Shown here piece by piece: positions 10,701 to 18,393 of a stretch of 40,331 nt of DNA. The notes beneath the pieces are model-generated. The model saw nothing but the letters and a program-made list of their open reading frames with translations, made no database searches and was not told the origin of the DNA. The DNA is from Nitrospirota bacterium. Lineage in GTDB: Bacteria > Nitrospirota > 9FT-COMBO-42-15 > HDB-SIOI813. The stretch covers positions 1 to 40,331 of the forward strand of contig JACRHF010000092.1 of NCBI GenBank assembly GCA_016217665.1, given 5' to 3'. The translations under genes were made by a program, and so were the position numbers. Every line of letters begins with the position of its first letter. Positions within the stretch are counted from its first letter, which is position 1.

Positions 10701-11200
10701 TTGATGTTGTGACAGCGCTCACAGTCCCTGTCCAGTTCCCCTTTATGTTTATCTTTATGACAGGAGATACACTCTTGGGACAGGCCTGTATAATTCCCCC
10801 CTTTTTTATGACACTTCTCGCATTTGGCAGTGGAGTGTTTATCCAGGAGGGGATAATCTGTATCTTTGTGATTGAACTTATCCTTTTCCAGTGAGACTAT
10901 TTTAAAACTTCCACCCTTGTGGTCCGTGTGGCATTTAATGCAAGCATCTGTATACTTTGCATGGACCCCCGCCTTTTTCCTGATCCTCTCTGCCAGCTTA
11001 TCGTGGCAATCAAGACATTTAGTGTCAGGGATCCCGCCTCCCAGGGCGTGGCATTTCGTGCAGCTTGTAATTCCCTCGTATTTTTTATGAGGAGATGTGA
11101 GGTCTCCTGGACTTATCAACGATCCAATGCCTTCCTGCGCCAGGGCCGGTGAGCAAGACAGAAGAATCATCATGATAAGGAATAATTTTTTAAGCAGCAT
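7769..11200 (-). CDS. Giant multiheme c-type cytochrome (1143 aa; manual count 46 CXXCH + 3 CX4CH motifs)
   Basis: Signal peptide MLLKKLFLIMMILLSCSPALAQ; dense CXXCH motifs over the whole length; CNNSACH and two CDNSDCH CX4CH motifs; internal repeats. Confidence 0.95.
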   Translation of the reverse strand: MLLKKLFLIMMILLSCSPALAQEGIGSLISPGDLTSPHKKYEGITSCTKCHALGGGIPDTKCLDCHDKLAERIRKKAGVHAKYTDACIKCHTDHKGGSFKIVSLEKDKFNHKDTDYPLLDKHSTAKCEKCHKKGGNYTGLSQECISCHKDKHKGELDRDCERCHNIKGWKEIEKFNHDRDSKYALTGKHIETQCDKCHVKNRYRVDKFEECRTCHKDPHKDKPACKECHTTESWKKVPTDHAKTKYPLIDKHLQVKCDKCHKSNQLTGIPFKTCNNSACHNDPHKRQFTDQVCEACHNIKGWKPSLFNHAAPEYTGYKLEGKHIKTACEKCHVKGRYKPLNTKSCDNSDCHKDTHRGQFKDKKCEACHTLKGWKPSLFEHNEPKYMGYKLEGKHVETVCEKCHVQGRYKPLNYKSCDNSDCHKDTHKGQFKDKKCEACHTMKGWKPSLFEHNAREYEGYRLDGKHLKTSCEKCHADGKYKPLPDRCYDCHEKDDTHKKELGNNCAKCHSTADWKKSTLDHNRQTNFPLIGQHKSTECEKCHENKRYKTKAEKCIDCHKDIHKGEFKEECGSCHTQNDWFPRKFNHKKEGGIELRGVHNDIVCTSCHKTKGEYKGASRYCSQCHADPHFNQFGSQNCAQCHSEKTWNPTQFDHSKTGYPLIGGHRTAECQDCHRNRVYRNTTSACFSCHLSQYNSASDHLSKGYSKNCTECHSPNFTSWSFKHVQLSKGCSRCHINGRPASHTTSTAKNTTTCEVCHTSITAWTSHTHPSVSSNCSSCHLSDRPASHSSNPTTYSSTCESCHISTTAWSSRKHTTATTGCSSCHQSYSTPAKPASHTTNNWTTCETCHKSTTAWTFIHTTATTGCSSCHLSDRPASHSSNPTTYSSTCENCHISTALWASRKHTTATTGCSSCHQSYSTPAKPASHTTNNWTTCETCHKSTTAWTFIHTTATTGCSSCHLSTRPATHINNTTRYSTTCENCHKSITTWTSHIHPSVTTNCSGCHLTNSNPAKPASHTTNNWTTCETCHKSTTAWAFTHSTATSGCSSCHLSYSTPAKPASHTTYNWTTCETCHKSTSSWTFTHPTTTFPLNHAGTNPTNCTACHPGGAFTNKGGCIECHTARGKKVHKTTLNSECLRCHPYGTH
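7800..8930 (-). repeat. In-gene tandem repeat region of the cytochrome (period about 270 bp, 90 aa, 4 hemes per unit)
   Basis: 'tccatgccgtcgtgga..tatggcaggtctcgcaggtcgtccagtt' recurs at 8371 and 8641 (offset exactly 270), with a more diverged copy at 8101; the first two are nearly identical over the whole unit. Confidence 0.85.
9830..10500 (-). repeat. In-gene tandem repeat, period about 213 bp (71 aa), in N-terminal half of the cytochrome
   Basis: 'gacggcttcca(a/c)cc' at 9861 and 10074 and 'gatggtttccaacc' at 10287, offsets 213 and 213; protein CEACHxxKGWKPSLFxHxxxxYxGYKLEGKHxxTxCEKCHVxGRYKPLNxKSCDNSDCHKDTH. Confidence 0.8.
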
Positions 11201-11206
11201 AGTTGT

Positions 11207-12103
11207 TTACGCCGTATGTGTGGACCGGAACAAATAATAGATAACGACATGTAACATCATGATCAAAAACATCACAATCGCTAAAGGGATATGAACAATA
11301 TGCCAGTAATGCAGAAGTCTATGGGATGTGGAAAGATAATTCCTTTTTCTGATCAGGGCAGCCTTTTTCTTGAGGAGGAAATCGATCTCCTTTCTTATCT
11401 TCCGCGGGATGTGGTAGTTGGTTTTTAATATCCTGTTTAACTGAAATATTCGGTAAGAAATCGTAACATCGCTCTGAAGCGTTACCAGAAGGGTTTTTAG
11501 TAAGCCAATATTTTCAGAATCAATGTCTGCCGCATTGATGACCTTGCTGAAATCAGAGATTTTAATTCCTCCTGAATATTTAGTTAACTGGGCTTCAATG
11601 GTTTCTATCGTACATTCGATATCGTGGACTTCCAGTTCGGTCCCTGCCAGACTCCTCGGTATCTGCACATAGATATATCTTCCTAATATTCCAAAGATCA
11701 TTGTGATGATCATGGACCAAAAGCTGGTCGCGATGATCCCGCCGAACTTGAATGTGGTATGAAGGGTGACAAACAGGGGGCCCAGAATGCCCAAGAACAT
11801 GTGGGCCGTCAGCCAATGACGCAATGAACCAAAGGATGTGAACCATGCAATCCTCTTACGAACACTGTAGAGCATCATGATCACCATCATTCCAGAACCG
11901 AGCCATCCAAGAAGATGCCAGATTCCCTTTCCTGGTTCATAGATCACGGGATATTCTTTCAGGTAATCATACTGGTGCATCAGGTGCAACATACTATAGT
12001 CTGGCTCGTATCTCTCCATGTAGCTTTCATAGCCTCCGGCACATAAGGTCAGCAGGAGGGTGATAATAAGAAACAGATAAAGAGTAAAGTCTTCTTTATT
12101 CAT
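11207..12103 (-). CDS. Cytochrome-b-like integral membrane protein (putative quinol/heme b electron-transfer subunit)
   Basis: Multiple TM helices with spaced His (WHLLGWLGSGMM, LRHWLTAHMFLGILGPLFVTLHTTFKFGG, LLHYWHIVHIPLAIVMFLIMMLHVVIYYL); immediately upstream of the cytochrome gene. Confidence 0.72.
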   Translation of the reverse strand: MNKEDFTLYLFLIITLLLTLCAGGYESYMERYEPDYSMLHLMHQYDYLKEYPVIYEPGKGIWHLLGWLGSGMMVIMMLYSVRKRIAWFTSFGSLRHWLTAHMFLGILGPLFVTLHTTFKFGGIIATSFWSMIITMIFGILGRYIYVQIPRSLAGTELEVHDIECTIETIEAQLTKYSGGIKISDFSKVINAADIDSENIGLLKTLLVTLQSDVTISYRIFQLNRILKTNYHIPRKIRKEIDFLLKKKAALIRKRNYLSTSHRLLHYWHIVHIPLAIVMFLIMMLHVVIYYLFRSTHTA

Positions 12104-12121
12104 AATTTATCGGTTATACGA

Positions 12122-12157
12122 CTTTGGGATTTTATTCCCAAATATATTATTTGTCAA
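12122..12157 (-). promoter_or_regulatory. Predicted sigma70-type promoter with palindromic operator over the -10, driving the cytochrome operon
   Basis: Minus strand TTGACA (12157-12152), 17-nt spacer, TAAAAT (12134-12129); palindrome TTGGGA-N6-TCCCAA; same arrangement as 28838-28873. Confidence 0.75.
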
Positions 12158-12309
12158 GTTTTTAAAAAGGAGAGGTTTTTTAAAAAAGGCCATTTTTCTG
12201 ATTATTGACGTTTTATCGTGAGTTATATTAGGATGTATTTACTTTTCGGGTTTTTCCGTAGATATATAATAAGGATTAAGGCCGCAGAAATCCAGATAGA
12301 ATCTTTACA

Positions 12310-13551
12310 ATGGACGTGGAATCCCCTGACAATCCAAACGATTCTGAAGAGACAGAGGGCTCGCAGAGAGTCCCCTCCTCTGATCCTTTAAAGACCTACC
12401 TGAAAGAGATGCGGTCTGTGGCCCTTCTCACAAGAGAGGAGGAGACTGGCCTTGTTAAAGAGATCGAACAATACAGGATGACCATTGCGGGGGAGCTGTT
12501 AAAAACCAGGATTACCCTTGAGGAGCTTAACCACCTCATAAACAGAGGGGATAAAAAGAGGAGGGGGGAACAGACACCCGACTATCTGATTGACGAAGGT
12601 CTGGCGAATGAAGACAGGCAGGAATTGACGGATATCCTTGAGGCGATAAAAGAGGCCGTTTCGATCTGGGGTAAGGAAAAGGACCGGGAGAGGCTGATAC
12701 AACTTCTCGTCTTTATCGAGAAACAGGCCCACATCTTTGAAAGGGTGATTGAAAGATTGATAGCGCTGAACCAGAAAGAACTGGAAGAGGTGATCAGGAA
12801 CACCAGTGTCCTGGAAGATAAGATAAAAAGGGCAAAAGACCATCTCATCAGGGCAAATCTCCGCCTTGTCGTCAGTATAGCACGAAGGTACGCAAACAGA
12901 GGACTCCAGCTCCCTGATCTGATTCAGGAGGGGAATATCGGGTTAATGATTGCCATGGATAAATTTGAATATCAGAGGGGGTTCAGGTTCTCAACGTATG
13001 CGACCTGGTGGATACGCCAGTCCATATTAAAGGCGGTTGCCAACCAGGGAAAGACCATCCGTGTCCCGCTTCACATGCTTGGCGTTATCAATAAGTTTGT
13101 CCGTACCTCCCATTATCTTTTACAGGAGAAGGGAAGAGAGCCTACTGCTGAAGAACTCTCCGAGAAAATGGGGCTCTCCGTTGAAAAGATAAGGGAGATA
13201 TTAAAGACCATGCAGGAACCGCTATCCCTTGAGAGGCCTGTGGGCAGCGAGGGGGATGCCCTGCTGGAGGATTTTATAGAGGATTCTCAGCCAACAGCCC
13301 CCCATGATGAGATCGTTAAAAATGAACTGGCCGGACAGATCAACGAAACCCTGTCCACCCTCTCCCCCCGTGAGGAGAAGGTCTTGAGGATGAGATTTGG
13401 CATCGGGGAATCTAAGAGTTATACACTGGATGAGGTGGGGGAATACTTTCATCTGAGCCGGAAGAGGGTGCGTCAGATTGAGGCAAAGGCCCTCAGAAAA
13501 CTCCGCCACCCCCGGCATGCTAAGAATCTACGGACGTTCTCAGATAAGTAA
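12310..13551 (+). CDS. RpoD-family RNA polymerase sigma factor lacking a region 1.1-like N-terminus
   Basis: Region 1.2 'DPLKTYLKEMRSVALLTREEE'; region 2 'RANLRLVVSIARRYANRGLQLPDLIQEGNIGLMIAMDKFEYQRGFRFSTYATWWIRQSI'; region 4 'LSPREEKVLRMRFG..TLDEVGEYFHLSRKRVRQIEAKALRKLRHP'. Confidence 0.93.
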   Translation: MDVESPDNPNDSEETEGSQRVPSSDPLKTYLKEMRSVALLTREEETGLVKEIEQYRMTIAGELLKTRITLEELNHLINRGDKKRRGEQTPDYLIDEGLANEDRQELTDILEAIKEAVSIWGKEKDRERLIQLLVFIEKQAHIFERVIERLIALNQKELEEVIRNTSVLEDKIKRAKDHLIRANLRLVVSIARRYANRGLQLPDLIQEGNIGLMIAMDKFEYQRGFRFSTYATWWIRQSILKAVANQGKTIRVPLHMLGVINKFVRTSHYLLQEKGREPTAEELSEKMGLSVEKIREILKTMQEPLSLERPVGSEGDALLEDFIEDSQPTAPHDEIVKNELAGQINETLSTLSPREEKVLRMRFGIGESKSYTLDEVGEYFHLSRKRVRQIEAKALRKLRHPRHAKNLRTFSDK

Positions 13552-13552
13552 A

Positions 13553-13758
13553 GATGATGCTGAAAACTACGGGGCACCCATTGCTACGAAGTAAATGCAA
13601 TGGGTCGTGCGGCGTCAGAGCATTGGATTTGAGCCTCAACGTACACGACCCGTTGCATTTCGCTTCGCGAGCAACGGGTACCCCGACGCCTCGACTCAAA
13701 TCCAATGCTCTTCCTTCGGGTACCCACAAAGTGGGTGTGGGTAGTTTTGAGCATCATC
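13553..13758. repeat. About 206-bp compound inverted-repeat element between convergent genes
   Basis: Outer arms GATGATGCTGAAAACTAC (13553-13570)/GTAGTTTTGAGCATCATC (13741-13758); inner pairs 13593-13609/13644-13660 and 13618-13635/13693-13710. Confidence 0.8.
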
Positions 13759-13786
13759 TCAGCACATTAAGGTTATTTGAACAGCT

Positions 13787-16700
13787 TTATTTGAGGTGCC
13801 AGCCGCGCCAAAGGGTATATATGGCCGGGATGACCACGAGGGTCAATATCGTTGATGATACCATCCCGCCTACCATCGGAGCTGCGATCCTCTTCATCAC
13901 CTCTGAACCTGTGCCGCTTCCCCACATGATCGGGAGGAGGCCTGCCATGATTGCGACTACTGTCATCATCTTGGGCCTGACCCTCTCCACTGCCCCCTCC
14001 ATGACTGCAGCGTGCAGATCCTTTATGGTCTGCATCTCGTGGCGGTTGAACCTCTCCTGATAGGCATGATCTAAGTAAATCAACATGACCACTCCGGTCT
14101 CTGCCGCGACACCTGCAAGGGCAATAAAACCCACCCCAACGGCAATACTCATGTTATACCCCAGCAGATACATCAGCCACACCCCTCCAACCATTGCAAA
14201 GGGTAAAGAGAGCATGACTATCAGTGTCTCCGCAACGTTGCCAAAATTAAAATAAAGGAGCAGGAATATGATGGCGAGTGTCAATGGGACGATGACCTTA
14301 AGCTTTCCATAGGCCCTTTCCATATACTCATACTGGCCGCTCCATGTGACATAATAGCCGGGTGGGAATTTTACCTTTTCTAATACCGCCTTTTGGGCAT
14401 CTGCCACATAACTTCCAATATCCCTCCCCCGCACATCCACATAGACCCATGTGTTTAATGAAGCATTTTCAGTCTTTATGCCCGCCACCCCCTTGCTCAA
14501 TCTTATATCAGCTATCTGGGATAGCGGTATGTACTCCCCATGCATAGTGGGTATCAGGACACGGCCTATCTTATCGACACTATCCCTAAGCTCCCTCTTG
14601 TATCTCACATTCACAGGATATCTCTCAAGACCCTCAACTGTGGTCGTTATATTTTCTCCGCCGATGGCAGACATGATAACCTGCTGTATATCCTCTATCT
14701 TCAGGCCATATCTTGCTGCCTCATCCCTCTTTATATCTATATCCACATAATAGCCACCGATAATCCTCTCTGCAAAGGCGCTGGCCGTTCCGGGCACATT
14801 CTTTAGGGCCCCTTCAATATCCACTGCTAACTGTTCTATGGTCTTTAAATCTTTTCCAAAGACCTTCACTCCCACAGGCGTCCTGATACCGGTTGCCAGC
14901 ATATCCACCCTGTTCTTTATAGGCATGGACCACTGGATAGGCACGCCCGGCATCTCCAGTGCCACACTCATCTCCTGAACAAGCTTATCCACAGTCATAC
15001 CAGGCCTCCACTGACTCTCTGGTTTCAGATTTATCGTCGTCTCAAACATCTCAAGCGGCGCCGGATCTGTGGCTGTCTGCGCCCTCCCTACTTTCCCAAA
15101 GACCTGTTCTACCTCCGGGAAAGATTTGATAATCCTGTCGGTGGTCTGGAGAAGCTCTCCTATCTTTGTAACTGAAACGCCAGGAAAGGTCGCTGTCATG
15201 AACATAAGGGAGCCTTCATACAGTGTTGGCATAAACTCACTCCCGAGTCTTTTAAACGGATAGAGGGTTGCCACAAGCACTAAAATTGCCAGCAGAAGGG
15301 TGAGAATCTTTATACGAAGGACAATATTTATGACGGGTCTATAGACCCATATCATTAACCGTGTGATAGGATTTTTTCTCTCCGGAAGGATCCGTCCTCT
15401 TATGAAAATCCCCATCAATACAGGTACAAGAGTTATTGACAGCAAGGCCGATGCCGCCATGGCAAATGTCTTGGTGAATGCCAGAGGTTTAAAGAGCCTC
15501 CCCTCCTGGGCCTCCAGAGTAAAAACAGGCATGAATGAGACGGTGATGATGAGGAGGGAGAAAAACAGCGGCGGCCCGACCTCTTTTGCTGCGTCAAGCA
15601 CTATCTCCCAGTGGTCCTTCCTGCCCCCTTCCCTTTCGATATGCTTATGGGCATTTTCTATCATCACGATGGCGCCGTCTATCATAGCGCCGATGGCAAT
15701 AGCAATGCCGCCAAGACTCATGATATTGGCATTGATCTTGAGATAATACATGATAGCGAAGGATAGGAGGATGGCCACAGGAAGCATAAGGATGGCAACG
15801 AGGGCGCTCCTGAAATGAAGGAGAAAGACGATGCAGACAAGGGAGACGATGAGAGACTCTTCAATGAGCTTTTCCTTCAGCGTATCTATCGCCCTGTGAA
15901 TGAGGTCACCCCTGTCATATGTCGTGATAATTTGTACGCCTGGTGGAAGACCGGGTTTTAGTTCTTCTATCTTCTTCTTGACATTATCTATAACCTTCAG
16001 GGCATTTTCACCAAACCGCATAATAACAATTCCACCCACGACCTCACCCTCGCCATCTCTGTCCACAATCCCACGTCGCTCATCCGGCCCAAGCTCAACT
16101 CTTGCTATATTCTGTACCCTGATAGGTGTTCCACTCCGGTCTACCTTGAGCACGATATTTTCTATGTCAGGTATCTTCTTGATATATCCAAGCCCCCTGA
16201 CCATGTACTCACGCTCTGTCAGCTCAACGACTCTACCCCCAACATCAATATTGCTCATCTTGATAGAGTCTATGACATCTTTAAGTGAGATGTTATAGGT
16301 GATGAGCTTACTGGGGTCTATATTCACCTGATACTGCTTAACGAAGCCGCCGATGGATGCCACTTCAGAGACCCCTGGCACCTTTGTCAGTTGATACCGG
16401 ACATACCAGTCCTGGATACTCCGGAGCTCTGCAAGGTCATATCCCTTCCCCTCTATGCTATATTCAAAGACCCATCCGACCCCGGTAGCATCCGGCCCCA
16501 GGGAGGGCGAGACCCCTCCGGGGAGTTTTCCCGCAGCAAAGTTAAGATATTCTAAGACCCTTGATCTTGCCCAGTAGATATCCGTCCCATCTTCAAAAAT
16601 AATATAGACGAAGGATACACCAAAGAAAGAAAAGCCCCTCACCACCTTGGCCTTAGGAACCGCCAACATTGCTGTGGTAAGGGGATATGTGACCTGGTCT

Positions 16701-16885
16701 TCAACCACCTGCGGTGCCTGACCAGGGTACTCCGTGTAGATGATCACCTGGACATCAGAGAGATCAGGGATAGCGTCGAGAGGGGTTTTATAGATTGCCC
16801 ATATCCCCCAAGCCACTGCAAAAGCGGTAAAGAGGAGGATCAAAAACTTGTTATTTATAGAAAATTCTATGATCTTTTTTAACAT
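13787..16885 (-). CDS. cusA: CusA/CzcA-type heavy-metal efflux RND transporter
   Basis: 1032 aa RND permease; 'LDAIPDLSDVQVIIYTEYPGQAPQVVEDQVTYPL', 'GAMIDGAIVMIENAHKHIE', 'VGFIALAGVAAETGVVMLIYL' typical of the HME-RND family. Confidence 0.95.
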   Translation of the reverse strand: MLKKIIEFSINNKFLILLFTAFAVAWGIWAIYKTPLDAIPDLSDVQVIIYTEYPGQAPQVVEDQVTYPLTTAMLAVPKAKVVRGFSFFGVSFVYIIFEDGTDIYWARSRVLEYLNFAAGKLPGGVSPSLGPDATGVGWVFEYSIEGKGYDLAELRSIQDWYVRYQLTKVPGVSEVASIGGFVKQYQVNIDPSKLITYNISLKDVIDSIKMSNIDVGGRVVELTEREYMVRGLGYIKKIPDIENIVLKVDRSGTPIRVQNIARVELGPDERRGIVDRDGEGEVVGGIVIMRFGENALKVIDNVKKKIEELKPGLPPGVQIITTYDRGDLIHRAIDTLKEKLIEESLIVSLVCIVFLLHFRSALVAILMLPVAILLSFAIMYYLKINANIMSLGGIAIAIGAMIDGAIVMIENAHKHIEREGGRKDHWEIVLDAAKEVGPPLFFSLLIITVSFMPVFTLEAQEGRLFKPLAFTKTFAMAASALLSITLVPVLMGIFIRGRILPERKNPITRLMIWVYRPVINIVLRIKILTLLLAILVLVATLYPFKRLGSEFMPTLYEGSLMFMTATFPGVSVTKIGELLQTTDRIIKSFPEVEQVFGKVGRAQTATDPAPLEMFETTINLKPESQWRPGMTVDKLVQEMSVALEMPGVPIQWSMPIKNRVDMLATGIRTPVGVKVFGKDLKTIEQLAVDIEGALKNVPGTASAFAERIIGGYYVDIDIKRDEAARYGLKIEDIQQVIMSAIGGENITTTVEGLERYPVNVRYKRELRDSVDKIGRVLIPTMHGEYIPLSQIADIRLSKGVAGIKTENASLNTWVYVDVRGRDIGSYVADAQKAVLEKVKFPPGYYVTWSGQYEYMERAYGKLKVIVPLTLAIIFLLLYFNFGNVAETLIVMLSLPFAMVGGVWLMYLLGYNMSIAVGVGFIALAGVAAETGVVMLIYLDHAYQERFNRHEMQTIKDLHAAVMEGAVERVRPKMMTVVAIMAGLLPIMWGSGTGSEVMKRIAAPMVGGMVSSTILTLVVIPAIYTLWRGWHLK

Positions 16886-16890
16886 AATTT

Positions 16891-18387
16891 TTAATGACTA
16901 TGCTCTATCGTCTTCTCTTTCTTTTGAGGCCCTGAATCCCCCTTTGCATTCTCCCCTTGCTGGTGTCCAACCATCCCGGACAGGGCGGCCTTTAGACTGC
17001 TCTCTGAATCCACTAAAAAGTTGGCAGAGGTCACAACTGCCTCACCCTCTTTTACTCCTCCAAGGATCTCATAATAACCCTCTGCCTTTGCCCCTACCTC
17101 TACATCACGGGGTTCAAATCTACCATCCCCTTTGTCAATAATGACGACCTGCCTGACACCTGTATCTATCAGCGCCGAATCCGGTACTGCCACAGCATCT
17201 CTTGCCACATCGACCTCTAATTCTACCTTTACATACATCTCCAGTTTTAACTTGTGTTCAGGATTTGGTAGTTCAAACCTGATCTTGGCGGTTCTTACTT
17301 CTGCACCCCCCTCAGGTGTATATCTGATGGTGCCAAGGTGTGTATAGATATGCTGGATCTCACCGATGTACACCTCACTCGGAGAGTACGAGGGCATAAT
17401 CTTTGCCTTCTGGCCCACCTTAACAAAGGGGAGCTCGTATTCATACAGCTCTCCATAGATCCAGACGACCGAGTGGTCGATAATTTTAAAGAGCGGTTCT
17501 CCTGCCTCAATCCTCGTCCCCTCAACCACCATCTTCTCTGTAACACTCCCCTGAGCAGGGATACGGATTGTCATGGTCCTTGTAATCTTACCGTCTTTTT
17601 CAAGCTTCTTTATCTGATCTTCAGATATATCCCAGTATTTAAGCCTCAGCCTCGTCGCTGCCAACAGGGATTCCGCATTCTCTCTTATTTCCGGGTAAGG
17701 ACTCTCTTTCACCTTTTCCACCGCTCTGAAAGCCAGCAGGTACTCCTCCTGGGCAGAAACAAGCTCAGGGCTATATAACTCTAAGAGTGGTTCATCATGG
17801 CTCACCATTTGATCCGTCCTGTTTACATAGAGCTTTTCTACCCACCCCTCGACCTTGGCACTTATGTTAAAAACCTTCCTTTCATCCGGGGCGATCCTTC
17901 CGACAGTCCTTATAATCCTCTTCAAAGAGCGCCTGGTTACTACAGCCGACTTTACCCCGATCTTCTGGATCTTCTCAGGGCTTATCCTAACAGTCCCGGG
18001 GACCTCCTCCAAGCGCCCCTCTTCCTCATAGACCGGTATATAATCCATCCCCATCTCATCTTTTTGGGGTATGGGAGAGGTCGCCGTGGGGTTCATGGGA
18101 TGGCGGTAGAATAAGACCTTTCTTTCGCCCTTTTCCTTCTCTGCAGGCCCTGCCTCTTCTTCATAGACCGGGATGTAGTCCATCCCCATCTCGTCTTTCC
18201 TGGGTGTCGGTGATGTGACCTTGGGATTCATCGGATGCCGGTAGAACAGGACCTTTCTTTCCGTCTGCTGGGGGCCCTCCCCACTCTTCACTCCAAAAAG
18301 ATTGATGATATATTCCTTATTAAGAACCCCAAGCCCGATCACGATGCCGGCAAGGATGAGAACCAACAACATTGCTAACCTTTTCAT
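16891..18387 (-). CDS. cusB: RND efflux periplasmic adaptor with two tandem heavy-metal-binding domains
   Basis: Membrane fusion protein; two copies of 'ERKVLFYRHPMNP(K/T)(V/A)TSP(T/I)P(R/Q)KDEMGMDYIPVYEEE'. Confidence 0.92.
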   Translation of the reverse strand: MKRLAMLLVLILAGIVIGLGVLNKEYIINLFGVKSGEGPQQTERKVLFYRHPMNPKVTSPTPRKDEMGMDYIPVYEEEAGPAEKEKGERKVLFYRHPMNPTATSPIPQKDEMGMDYIPVYEEEGRLEEVPGTVRISPEKIQKIGVKSAVVTRRSLKRIIRTVGRIAPDERKVFNISAKVEGWVEKLYVNRTDQMVSHDEPLLELYSPELVSAQEEYLLAFRAVEKVKESPYPEIRENAESLLAATRLRLKYWDISEDQIKKLEKDGKITRTMTIRIPAQGSVTEKMVVEGTRIEAGEPLFKIIDHSVVWIYGELYEYELPFVKVGQKAKIMPSYSPSEVYIGEIQHIYTHLGTIRYTPEGGAEVRTAKIRFELPNPEHKLKLEMYVKVELEVDVARDAVAVPDSALIDTGVRQVVIIDKGDGRFEPRDVEVGAKAEGYYEILGGVKEGEAVVTSANFLVDSESSLKAALSGMVGHQQGENAKGDSGPQKKEKTIEHSH

Positions 18388-18393
18388 TTTTCC

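Noticed and set aside
12160-12309. Possible promoters upstream of the sigma factor (TATAAT 12265, TAGAAT 12297)
   Set aside because: Good -10 matches but no convincing -35 at 16-18 nt; not reported as a feature.
13520-14060. Small ORFs 13520-13729 (-) and 13554-14060 (+)
   Set aside because: Overlap the inverted-repeat element and the cusA 3' end; both read the symmetric repeat (SNALTPHDPLH / NVHDPLHFASRATG), so likely artefacts.
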